Shown here one piece after another: positions 36,739 through 44,305 of a stretch of 64,000 bases of DNA. The stretch comes from an uncultured Aliivibrio sp. Lineage in GTDB: Bacteria; Pseudomonadota; Gammaproteobacteria; Enterobacterales; Vibrionaceae. Positions within the stretch are counted from its first letter, which is position 1. Each line of letters opens with the position of its first letter. The notes below the pieces were generated by a model. It did no database searches. It saw only the letters and a program-made list of their open reading frames with translations, and was not told where the DNA came from. The stretch lies in NCBI RefSeq assembly GCF_946479765.1, contig NZ_CAMLHO010000015.1:16487-80486 (forward strand), written 5' to 3'. Both the position numbers and the translations under genes were made by a program.

Positions 36739-37596
36739 ATGAAAATACCAAACAGATTACTGCCATTAGTTGAAGATGGTTTAATAGATGAAGTTCAAAC
36801 CCAATTAATGAGTGGCAAAGAAGCGGATGTCTACATCGTCCGTAGTGGCGACGATATTAAATGTGCCAAAGTTTATAAAGAAATTGAGCAACGTAGCTTT
36901 AAACAAGCCGTTGCCTATCGCGAAGGCCGAAAAGTAAAAAATAGCCGTCGAGCACGTGCGATGGAGAAAGGCTCAAAATTCGGCCGAGACGAACAAGAGA
37001 AAGTATGGCAAAACGCTGAAATTGATGCACTGTATAAACTGTCAGCTGCTGGAGTTCGAGTACCACAACCTTATGGTTGTTTTGATGGTGTATTATTGAT
37101 GGAACTCGTCACTGATGATGAAGGCTCTGTAGCCCCTCGTCTTAACGATATTTCATTAAGTAAAGAACAAGCATTACGCGATCACGATTTAATGATCCAA
37201 TACGTCACTCGTATGCTATGCGTCGGCATCATACACGGTGATTTATCTGAATTTAACGTGTTAGTTGATCATCTTGGCCCTGTCATTATCGATTTACCTC
37301 AAGCCGTTGATGCATCAGCAAATAATAACGCTAAATGGATGTTAGAGCGTGATGTCAACAATATGACCACATACTATGGCCAATATGCTCCTGAGCTGCT
37401 TGGTACTGAATATGCCAAAGAAATGTGGGCTCTATATGAAGTTGGTGAATTAACGCCGCATACAGTACTAACAGGCGTATTTATTGATGATGGCGAAGAT
37501 GCCGATGTTGATGGATTAATGGCTGAAATTAACGCTGTGATGGAAGAAGCTCGCTTACGTAAAGAGCGTCAACTTGAAGATCAAGAGTTCGATTAA
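36739..37596 (+). CDS. RIO1-type protein kinase
   Basis: A 285-residue atypical kinase. ATP-binding GKEADVYIV, the Lys in AKVYK, the catalytic IIHGDLSEFNVLV and the metal-binding VIIDLPQ identify RIO1-type kinases, which in archaea and eukaryotes act in ribosome maturation and are scattered in bacteria. The start at 36739 (AAGG four bases before) gives the typical start MKIPNRLLPLVEDGLIDEV. The bacterial substrate is unknown. An acidic C-terminus follows the kinase fold. Confidence 0.88.
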   Translation: MKIPNRLLPLVEDGLIDEVQTQLMSGKEADVYIVRSGDDIKCAKVYKEIEQRSFKQAVAYREGRKVKNSRRARAMEKGSKFGRDEQEKVWQNAEIDALYKLSAAGVRVPQPYGCFDGVLLMELVTDDEGSVAPRLNDISLSKEQALRDHDLMIQYVTRMLCVGIIHGDLSEFNVLVDHLGPVIIDLPQAVDASANNNAKWMLERDVNNMTTYYGQYAPELLGTEYAKEMWALYEVGELTPHTVLTGVFIDDGEDADVDGLMAEINAVMEEARLRKERQLEDQEFD

Positions 37597-37623
37597 CTGA
37601 TAAGCTACATACTCAATGCTTTT

Positions 37624-37651
37624 ATTGGCAGATGATGGATTATCTGCCAAT
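37624..37651. terminator. Hairpin between convergent genes
   Basis: ATTGGCAGAT and ATCTGCCAAT pair in a 10-bp stem around an 8-base loop just after the RIO kinase gene. There is no T-run on the plus strand. It may be a transcript end signal for either gene. Confidence 0.5.
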
Positions 37652-37673
37652 ATCATTCCCTCCCAAAAAAACT

Positions 37674-38756
37674 TTAAGCATCCTGTTCTACATTTTCTTC
37701 AGCTTCATTATTTAACCAAACGGTAAATAACTGATACGTTAAACTCAGTATCACTGCCCCTACAAATAAACCAACAATACCTGACATCGCCATACCACCT
37801 AAAGCGCCTAGCAAAATAACGATCATAGGTATATGAGAGCCTCGGCTTAATAATATCGGTTTTAAAAATGCATCGCTGCTGCTTACCAACACACACCAAA
37901 TTGAGAACAGAACCGCAGGCGCTGTCGTATCAACACTGAACACATAAAAAATAACAGGTAGCAGTATTAAAATTGGCGGCAGTTGAATAATCGCAAATAC
38001 AAGCACTAAGAAAATCAACAAACCCAACGCTGGCGTAGGAATACCAATCACAGCCATACCTAACCCTGCTAATGTGGTCTGTATGACGGCAACCCCTATT
38101 ACCCCTTGAACCACGCTTCTTATTGTTTTAGTCGACAGTTTCGTTAACGCTTCACCATGAGATCCAGTTAAGCGGTTTGAAACTAAAATAAAGGCTTGCT
38201 CGCACTTCGCTGCATGAGACATAAAAACACCGGCAATAATAGTCGATACAATAAATTGAATAAAACCACCGCCCAACGAACCGACAATTGAAGCCGCTTT
38301 ACTGGCAACGACTTTCACTTCAGCACTGTATTTAAATAACAGGCTTTCAAGATTTGACGAGGCTAATGACATAAAGGAATAGACTTCGTTTCCAATAATC
38401 GGCCAGTCTTGCATACTTGCTTTTGGCTTAGGGATCGCTATCGTTCCATCTTGATAGCCTAAAAACAATTCAGTTCCACTCGTGTAAATCCCTGTAGATA
38501 GAGCAACCAATGGAACCAATAACAGTAAAACACCGATAATGGTTAAAATAATACTGATCTTACTCTCACTCAGTCTGGTTTTTCTATTAAAAAAGGCCAC
38601 TATTGGGTATAAGGCGGTAGCGATAATACCGCCCCATACCATCAATAAGAGGAAAGGTTTTAATATAGACAAGCACCATAAAACCAGAACCGAAATGGCA
38701 CTAATTTTGATAAAGGCATCAATCGCTTGATTAGAAAAATTATGATCTAGTTTCAT
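37674..38756 (-). CDS. AI-2E family inner-membrane permease
   Basis: A 360-residue membrane protein of the AI-2E/PerM family, with seven or eight predicted helices: a pair at about 15-40, one at 60-85, a large soluble region 90-160, and a C-terminal block from about 205 to 350 (LGLLIFLVLVFAIIQLPPILILLPVI, PMIVILLGALGGMAMSGIVGLFVGAV). Some members export signals or ions; others are Na/H antiporters, so the substrate is not fixed. AAGGAA lies six bases before ATG. Confidence 0.85.
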   Translation of the reverse strand: MKLDHNFSNQAIDAFIKISAISVLVLWCLSILKPFLLLMVWGGIIATALYPIVAFFNRKTRLSESKISIILTIIGVLLLLVPLVALSTGIYTSGTELFLGYQDGTIAIPKPKASMQDWPIIGNEVYSFMSLASSNLESLLFKYSAEVKVVASKAASIVGSLGGGFIQFIVSTIIAGVFMSHAAKCEQAFILVSNRLTGSHGEALTKLSTKTIRSVVQGVIGVAVIQTTLAGLGMAVIGIPTPALGLLIFLVLVFAIIQLPPILILLPVIFYVFSVDTTAPAVLFSIWCVLVSSSDAFLKPILLSRGSHIPMIVILLGALGGMAMSGIVGLFVGAVILSLTYQLFTVWLNNEAEENVEQDA

Positions 38757-39182
38757 GAACGTTCCTTGTTACAAAAAGGGAGAGTTTTACTTATTTAGGT
38801 GTACAAAAATCAAAAAATCAATTCTTCTCTTTGGTAAACCACCAGCATTCATGCCTGTTAGCAATAGATCAACAGCTGCACTGCTTGTCATCACTATAGC
38901 ATCTTCATCACTGACTGCGTACTTACCCCATAGCGCTAATGCCATTGCAATAAAAAAAGCAGCAGCGCTACTTTACCATTTAAATAAAAATTATATTCAT
39001 AATATAAATGGCACGGAGAATGCTTGATAGATATACAAGTCAAATACTTATTTCATTCCTATTATTATCTTCAATGTAATATTTATGACATGATTCATTT
39101 TGGATCTTAAATTTATTATTACAAAGTTTGAATATCACTATTCACCAAATCATCACTACGTAACTAAAAAGATGGAACTCAC
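38757..39182. other. Intergenic region, 426 bases
   Basis: Separates the AI-2E permease gene from the divergent chemoreceptor gene. It holds the doubtful 52-codon frame at 38787-38945 and otherwise no feature I recognise. Both promoters must be here. Confidence 0.5.
38787..38945 (-). CDS. Possible small protein, maybe frameshifted
   Basis: A 52-codon frame on the minus strand ending 31 bases before the AI-2E permease start. It reads like protein: a hydrophobic start, then YAVSDEDAIVMTSSAAVDLL and NAGGLPKRRIDFLIFVHLNK. The ATG has no ribosome-binding site. Ten further in-frame codons upstream (SSAAAFFIA) are also hydrophobic, and a better start ATGGTAAAG at about 38980 is out of frame by one base. 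It may be a decayed gene with a single-base change, or chance. Not recognised. Confidence 0.35.
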   Translation of the reverse strand: MALALWGKYAVSDEDAIVMTSSAAVDLLLTGMNAGGLPKRRIDFLIFVHLNK

Positions 39183-41069
39183 ATGTTAAAAAATTTATCA
39201 CTTAAAAACAAACTAGCTATATCAGCTAGTGCTGCAATTATACTCGGAGGAGTATTAGTTGAAGCCCTATCATTTAATGCCTCTTTAGGGCGTTTAGATA
39301 CTGAAGTAACACAACGTTTAGAAAGTACGACAGCTTCGTACAATCAATACGTGACCGATTGGATTTTATCTAAAGAACGCGCATTAACCTCACTGCCTCA
39401 AGAAGCAAATGCTGATGCCATTGCTGTTCATTTAAAACAAGTTCGTGATTCTGCAAAATTTGATAATGTATTCCTTGCTTACCCGGATGGTTCTCAAGCT
39501 AATGCAAATAGTGTGATCCTTCCACCTGGTAATGATGATCCAAGAAAATGGGGTTGGTACACAAACGCTGTTGCCGCACCTTCAAAAGTATTTATGGATA
39601 ATCCAACCGTTGCCGCAGCAACAGGGGCAAATGTTGTTTCTTTAGGAAAAGCGTTAAATCTTCATGGTCAGCAAGTGGTTCTTGGCGCCGATGTTGAGAT
39701 CACCGATATCCTAAACAGCATGAAAAAAGTCATTATTCCTGGTGAAGGGTTTATGTTTATTGCGAATAATAAAGGCAATATTTTTACTCATCCAAATACA
39801 AAGCTATTAAATAAATCAGTCTCTACTTTAGGCTTAGATTTTTCAACGATTCAACAGGCAACAAATAGTAACTCTGACATATCTATTGAATTAGATGGTG
39901 AGAAATACATTATATATGCTCAAAAAATTGATGACACAAGTTTAATTACAGTGAGCATAATTAATTATGATTCGCTAGTTGCCCCTCTATTTGATGCCAT
40001 ATCAGGTCAGATGCTGGTAACAACAATTGTTGTCATTATTTGTACGTTATTATTCAACCTACTATGTAATATTCTATTTCGTCCACTGAATAATGTATCT
40101 CAAGCGCTAGCTCAAATAGCCAATGGCAGTGGTGATTTAACGCAACGAATTCATGTTGAAAATAAAGACGAAGTTGGTGAGCTTGCCAACAACTTCAATA
40201 TTTTTGTTGAAAGCTTACAACAGCTTATTCAGCATGTTCGTCTACAATCTCAACAATTAACAGAAGGTTCAGAGCAAAGTACTAACCGAGCAAACAATTC
40301 AGTTAAAGAACTTAATCTTCAACAACAAGAAATCACAATGGTTGCCACTGCGGTAACTGAAATGGCATCAGCCACTCGTGAAATAGCCTCTCATGCTGAG
40401 CAAACCGCAGAAGCTGCTCAAAACTCATCAAGCAGTACTCACAAAGGTCGCTCTCTTGTTATTGAAACAAAAGCATCAATCAATAACCTAGCAAATGAAG
40501 TCAATGAAGCAAGCATGGTAATCAGTGAGCTTCAGCAGCACTCTCAAGAGATCAATACTGTATTGGCAACGATTCAAGGTATCGCTGAACAAACGAATTT
40601 ATTAGCACTGAATGCCGCGATTGAAGCCGCACGAGCAGGAGAGCAAGGGCGTGGCTTTGCCGTTGTTGCTGACGAAGTTCGAGTATTATCACAACGCACT
40701 CATACTTCAACAGAAGAGATTAAATCGACGATTGATATCCTTCAACAAACGACAAGTCGCGCAGTTAACTTAATGCAAAGTAGCTCTAAGTTGGCAAATA
40801 GTTCAGTAGAAGATGCAGATAGAGCAGCACTGGCACTAGAAGAAATTAGCTCATCAGTGACTTTAATCAGCGACATGGCGACTCAAATTGCGACAGCCGC
40901 TGAAGAGCAAACCCACGTAACTGGCGAGATAACTCAAAATGTCACATCCATTAAAGATGTCACAGACCTACTTGTTATCGATTCAACTGATAGTTTAGCT
41001 CAATCCCATTCTCTCAAAGAGCAAGCCGCTAATTTAAGTGAAAAAGTCGCTACCTTTAAGCTTTCATAA
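39183..41069 (+). CDS. Methyl-accepting chemotaxis protein with dCache-type sensor
   Basis: A 628-residue inner-membrane chemoreceptor. A helix at about 10-30, a periplasmic sensor (about 35-275) of dCache type, a second helix (about 278-305), a HAMP region (about 305-355, [22 protein letters not shown]) and the cytoplasmic signalling domain. The hairpin tip signature [20 protein letters not shown] is present. GGAACT precedes the ATG. It signals through CheA/CheW. The ligand is unknown; there is no C-terminal CheR-binding pentapeptide. Confidence 0.93.
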   Translation: MLKNLSLKNKLAISASAAIILGGVLVEALSFNASLGRLDTEVTQRLESTTASYNQYVTDWILSKERALTSLPQEANADAIAVHLKQVRDSAKFDNVFLAYPDGSQANANSVILPPGNDDPRKWGWYTNAVAAPSKVFMDNPTVAAATGANVVSLGKALNLHGQQVVLGADVEITDILNSMKKVIIPGEGFMFIANNKGNIFTHPNTKLLNKSVSTLGLDFSTIQQATNSNSDISIELDGEKYIIYAQKIDDTSLITVSIINYDSLVAPLFDAISGQMLVTTIVVIICTLLFNLLCNILFRPLNNVSQALAQIANGSGDLTQRIHVENKDEVGELANNFNIFVESLQQLIQHVRLQSQQLTEGSEQSTNRANNSVKELNLQQQEITMVATAVTEMASATREIASHAEQTAEAAQNSSSSTHKGRSLVIETKASINNLANEVNEASMVISELQQHSQEINTVLATIQGIAEQTNLLALNAAIEAARAGEQGRGFAVVADEVRVLSQRTHTSTEEIKSTIDILQQTTSRAVNLMQSSSKLANSSVEDADRAALALEEISSSVTLISDMATQIATAAEEQTHVTGEITQNVTSIKDVTDLLVIDSTDSLAQSHSLKEQAANLSEKVATFKLS

Positions 41070-41097
41070 TAACCGCCCTAAATGGTAGGAGTGATGT

Positions 41098-41268
41098 TTA
41101 ACTCACCACTTCTACCGTTTTATGTTGAGGGCCTAAATACGTCCCTTCATCTATCAGATAACGTAGCGATTCTTCACACTCAGGACACTCAAAAATCTCA
41201 TTCGGTTCAATGGCTTCCTCTTCAACCCACTCCCAGCCAATATGCTCTTCACAGCTTGGACATTCCAT
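41098..41268 (-). CDS. 56-residue zinc-ribbon microprotein
   Basis: A short gene of 57 codons on the minus strand. It encodes MECPSCEE at the start and FECPECEESLRY about 30 residues later: two CPxC knuckles, the layout of a zinc ribbon. The rest is strongly acidic (EWVEEEAIEP). TGAGAAAT upstream is a weak ribosome-binding site. It is convergent with the chemoreceptor gene and divergent from a LysR gene, with a 28-bp palindrome between them. Similar tiny zinc ribbons occur in vibrios as uncharacterised proteins. Role unknown: protein-protein or RNA contacts are possible. Confidence 0.8.
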   Translation of the reverse strand: MECPSCEEHIGWEWVEEEAIEPNEIFECPECEESLRYLIDEGTYLGPQHKTVEVVS

Positions 41269-41311
41269 TTATATTTCTCATAAAAAAATTTCCACGAGTA
41301 TAATATCAATC

Positions 41312-41339
41312 TGATCAGAATATTTAAATATTCTGATCA
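41312..41339. promoter_or_regulatory. 28-bp perfect palindrome, candidate operator
   Basis: TGATCAGAATATTT followed directly by its reverse complement, located between the divergent zinc-ribbon gene (41268) and LysR gene (41428). Perfect symmetry over 28 bases in a promoter region suggests a protein-binding site. The LysR product is the nearest candidate binder. It lacks a hairpin loop. Confidence 0.65.
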
Positions 41340-41427
41340 CTAAGCACATAAAGTTATCAGTTATTTTTAATCTCATAATATTTTGTTATATTGAAACCTA
41401 AGAAAATAACGACTAATTTGGTGATTT

Positions 41428-42315
41428 ATGCTTAACCCTCTATGGCTTAATACATTTTGTACTTTGGTTGATGTTGGCCACTTTACTCAAACGGCAGAAC
41501 AGCTATACATGACTCAGCCAGGCGTAAGTCAACACATCAAAAAATTAGAAAACGCCTGTGGTTATGATTTATTAAAGCGGGAAGGTAAAAGTGTTGATCT
41601 AACCGAACAAGGTCGTTTGGTTTATGATTTTGCAAGACAACAACAACACAATACCGCCAACTTAATTGAAACTCTAAGTTTTGATGACCCACATAAGGGG
41701 TTATGTAAACTGTCTTGTTCTGGCGCCTTAGCGCTATCGCTTTATCCTGAATGTATCGATTTACAAAAGACACACCCGAATTTAACGACCTCTTTAGAAG
41801 CGGCTCCTAATCATAAAATATTAGAGGATATACAACGCGGAATCATTGATATTGGCATTGTAACCCATAGCCCAACACCTAGTTTATTTCATAGCGAAGA
41901 ATTAACCGAAGAGCCTCTTTGTTTAGCATTACCAAAATGCTACAAAAATACACCGATTACCCTTGAAGTATTGATGTCCTGCGGGTTAATTAAACATCCA
42001 GACGCAGAGCATTATTTATCACTCTATTTTGATTATTGTAAAGATAAGGCGTTAGAGAAAGGGAATGCAAATGAATTTCCAGTAGCAAGTTATATCAATC
42101 AATTGAGCCAAATTTTATTACCTATCGCTCAAGGTATTGGCTTTACCGTACTGCCACAAAGCGCCATTGATGCCTTTACGGATAAAGACAACTTATATAT
42201 TCATACTCCAACACAACTGGTTATGGAACGCTTGTTTTTGGTTCAAAAACGAAATCGAGAGTTACCAAAGCGATATCAGACATTGATAAAAAAAATAAAA
42301 AAGACATTGATATAG
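41428..42315 (+). CDS. LysR-family regulator
   Basis: A 295-residue LysR regulator. HTH at about 1-60 (TLVDVGHFTQTAEQLYMTQPGVSQHIKKLE), effector domain from about 90. The LPIAQGIGFTVLPQSAI segment near the C-terminus is typical. GGTG lies before the ATG. The divergent neighbour is a zinc-ribbon microprotein; there is no enzyme gene next to it, so its regulon is unknown. A palindrome at 41312-41339 lies in its promoter region. Confidence 0.87.
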   Translation: MLNPLWLNTFCTLVDVGHFTQTAEQLYMTQPGVSQHIKKLENACGYDLLKREGKSVDLTEQGRLVYDFARQQQHNTANLIETLSFDDPHKGLCKLSCSGALALSLYPECIDLQKTHPNLTTSLEAAPNHKILEDIQRGIIDIGIVTHSPTPSLFHSEELTEEPLCLALPKCYKNTPITLEVLMSCGLIKHPDAEHYLSLYFDYCKDKALEKGNANEFPVASYINQLSQILLPIAQGIGFTVLPQSAIDAFTDKDNLYIHTPTQLVMERLFLVQKRNRELPKRYQTLIKKIKKTLI

Positions 42316-42340
42316 ATAGGCTTAGATAGGCTTAGATAGG
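42313..42340. repeat. 10-bp tandem repeat, 2.8 copies
   Basis: TAGATAGGCT occurs twice followed by TAGATAGG, starting in the LysR stop codon. The stop TAG is the first three bases of the first unit. Confidence 0.85.
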
Positions 42341-42384
42341 ATGGATAAACTTTCAGTTTAAAAAATACAAAACGCTAAAACCAA

Positions 42385-42417
42385 AAAACTCCTGACGGTC
42401 AGGAGTTTTGTTTTTTT
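42385..42417. terminator. Bidirectional terminator
   Basis: AAAACTCCTGAC and its complement form a 12-bp stem with T-run, between the LysR gene and the convergent 28-residue microprotein gene, whose stop codon overlaps the T-run. Confidence 0.9.
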
Positions 42418-42502
42418 ACCACTTTTTAGCCGTGTCTTTTGCAGTGTCTTTCCAATATTGAATTCGCGCACGTTGCAATTGGGCTCTTCTTGTTCTTTTC
42501 AT
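42416..42502 (-). CDS. 28-residue basic microprotein
   Basis: A 29-codon frame on the minus strand that begins MKRTRRAQLQRARIQYW and ends AKDTAKKW. AAAGGAAG is placed six bases before the ATG, an excellent ribosome-binding site, and an intrinsic terminator follows the stop at once. The product has about ten basic residues and could form one amphipathic helix with two Trp. No family recognised; nucleic-acid, ribosome or membrane binding are all possible. Confidence 0.65.
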   Translation of the reverse strand: MKRTRRAQLQRARIQYWKDTAKDTAKKW

Positions 42503-42833
42503 AAGATACTTCCTTTAATCACTCGCTCATCTTTGAGCTGCTGTCATAAATTTCAATGACCCAACCAATTTATAGTAGAGTTAATCATTTAGCGAGGATC
42601 AAGATCACGAATATTTAAAAGTACTGCGTATTTTTACTTATATTTCATGATCCAAGTAACATTTAAGCCAATATTAAACTAAAGGCTTTTTTACACGATG
42701 TGAAAATTGATTTGATTCGCCATAAAGAATCATCATCTTTCTTTAAGAATATCAATACGCTGTGATTTATCATTGTTTTTATAATTAATTAAAGAGTAAT
42801 CACTACGCTTAATTTTCTAGCAGAAGGGGGCAA
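42503..42833. other. Intergenic region, 331 bases
   Basis: AT-rich, between two minus-strand small genes. It should hold the promoter of the 28-residue microprotein. I see no further gene or notable repeat. Confidence 0.5.
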
Positions 42834-43043
42834 TTAAAACGAAATTAAAAAATCGCCAATAGGTTGATTATAACTATTGGTAATGCTTCCTTTACCGGTA
42901 TCCTCACAGTATGAAAAATCGATATCAAATGAGTCTAGTTCGCCTTTCATTAGTATATTACGTAATAATACATCACTGTTTAGTTGATGAATTAACGCGT
43001 TCCATGAAACATTATTTTTGAAAATAGTAAAATTTACTTGCAT
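42834..43043 (-). CDS. Small hypothetical protein, 69 residues
   Basis: A short cytoplasmic protein starting MQVNFTIFKNNVSWNALIHQ and ending PIGDFLISF. AAAGGTAC lies seven bases before ATG, which supports translation. No signal peptide, membrane segment or recognised domain. It is acidic in the middle (GELDSFDIDFSYCEDTG). It stands alone between non-coding stretches; function unknown. Confidence 0.6.
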   Translation of the reverse strand: MQVNFTIFKNNVSWNALIHQLNSDVLLRNILMKGELDSFDIDFSYCEDTGKGSITNSYNQPIGDFLISF

Positions 43044-43213
43044 TTAGTACCTTTGGTTTTATAAAAAAGAAATTTTTAATGCTTAGTCTGATTAAAAACT
43101 ATAACTAGGCTAAAAATTATTTTAAATAGAGTAATATATTGATGTTACAGAAAAATGATTTGATTAAAACGAAGATAGTAGAAGTAACTAAGAGATGTTA
43201 TGACAAGTACAAA

Positions 43214-43236
43214 AGCAGGAGCAGGAGCAGGAGCAG
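43214..43236. repeat. Hexamer AGCAGG repeat, 3.8 copies
   Basis: Tandem AGCAGG units lie in a gap between the 69-residue gene and cspA. The repeat falls in a possible 14-codon frame (43200-43244, MTSTKAGAGAGADV) that I do not call as a gene. Confidence 0.85.
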
Positions 43237-43342
43237 ATGTTTGAAATGTTTTTATATCTTACAGAGTAGAACTAAATCGAGCATTAATAAAATTTAAAAG
43301 TGGCGCAGATGGTACTAGACCACCTGCGCAACTTATTTGAAA

Positions 43343-43552
43343 TTAAGCAGCTACAACGTTAGCAGCTTGAGGGCCTTTTTGGCCTTGCTCAACTTCAAAA
43401 GAAACTTTTTGGCCTTCAGCAAGAGTTTTGAAACCCTCTGAAGCGATAGCACGGAAATGTACGAATACGTCAGCGCCGCCGTTATCTTGAGTGATAAAAC
43501 CGAAACCTTTCTCTTCGTTAAACCATTTAACGATACCAGTTGTTTTAGACAT
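43343..43552 (-). CDS. Cold-shock protein, CspA family
   Basis: A 69-residue single cold-shock domain that binds single-stranded RNA and DNA and melts RNA structure. RNP1 KGFGFIT and RNP2 VFVHF motifs are intact, with the typical ending [17 protein letters not shown] precedes the ATG. A hairpin with T-run lies 32 bases upstream in the leader. Several csp paralogues exist in vibrios, so I do not assign a letter. Confidence 0.95.
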
Positions 43553-44033
43553 GTAATGTCCCTTATATTTAAATTCATAAAAAATCGCATAGTGCGATGT
43601 GCTTAGAGCTTGAATTATTAAATGTGACTACAAAGCTAAGGGAAACACTGAGAATAACGACATTACGAAGAAATACTAAGGCTTACTTTTACTTGATGTT
43701 CATTAACAACCCTGAGCAACAGAGCGAGATAAATAATACCCTAACACCAAAGATTGTAAAGCTTTTTCTTCAATGTATTTAATTTATTCTTAAATTCCAT
43801 ACGTTACATTCACTAAATGATTTACTTCCTTTGTGGCCCGATCAAACCAAAAGAACATAAATCTCTAGACCACAAGCATTCTTTTCTCCCAAAAAACCAT
43901 AAGATTAGAAGCAGTTATTGACACAAAACTGTAATCTAACATTACTAAGAAAATCCATTAAATTAGGCTCCACTTTGGTTATGATGACCTTATTCATCAA
44001 CAACCATTCCCTATCATAGCGGAGCATTTACGC
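43553..44033. other. Leader/intergenic region of cspA, 481 bases
   Basis: Separates cspA from a divergent small membrane protein gene. A long 5' leader, as in other csp genes, would occupy its left part. The only clear structure is the hairpin at 43584-43598. No gene seen. Confidence 0.5.
43578..43598 (-). terminator. Terminator-like hairpin in the cspA leader
   Basis: On the minus strand ATCGCA-CTA-TGCGAT is followed at once by six T, 26 bases upstream of the cspA ATG. It may attenuate cspA transcription or end a short upstream RNA. The stem is only 6 bp. Confidence 0.5.
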
Positions 44034-44249
44034 ATGAAAAAAATTGTCCCTTTCATCTTACTCGCCTTTTTCAGCCTACGTTTATTTGCTTCTGTTGGCC
44101 CTCATATTCAGCAATTAGAGCATGATAGTTTCACTATTTTACGTTCAGTACTGATTGTCAGTTCAATATGCTTCGTTATCTCTCTATTAGTTAAAAAATT
44201 CAAAAAACCATCCCCAATAACAATAAAAACAGATGATATCTCAGAATAA
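44034..44249 (+). CDS. Small inner-membrane protein, 71 residues
   Basis: Starts MKKIVPFILLAFFSLRLFAS, a signal-like or first membrane segment, followed by a second hydrophobic stretch (about 38-55, SVLIVSSICFVISLLV) and a basic then polar tail. GGAG nine bases upstream supports the ATG at 44034. No family recognised. A terminator follows at 44258. Confidence 0.65.
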   Translation: MKKIVPFILLAFFSLRLFASVGPHIQQLEHDSFTILRSVLIVSSICFVISLLVKKFKKPSPITIKTDDISE

Positions 44250-44257
44250 TGACTAAA

Positions 44258-44287
44258 AAAAAGAGCGACCAATCGGCCGCTCTTTTT
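44258..44287. terminator. Bidirectional terminator
   Basis: AAAAAGAGCG and CGCTCTTTTT pair in a 10-bp stem with A- and T-runs, between convergent genes. Confidence 0.9.
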
Positions 44288-44305
44288 AACTACATATCAC
44301 TATAA

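Noticed and set aside
38755..39027. 90-codon plus-strand frame between permease and chemoreceptor genes
   Set aside because: Low-complexity composition, no ribosome-binding site, and antisense to a more protein-like minus-strand frame.
41082..41303. 73-codon plus-strand frame after the chemoreceptor gene
   Set aside because: It is antisense to the zinc-ribbon gene, whose CPxC motifs are far more convincing.
43597..43782. 61-codon plus-strand frame opposite the cspA leader
   Set aside because: No ribosome-binding site or family resemblance; the region fits a cspA leader.
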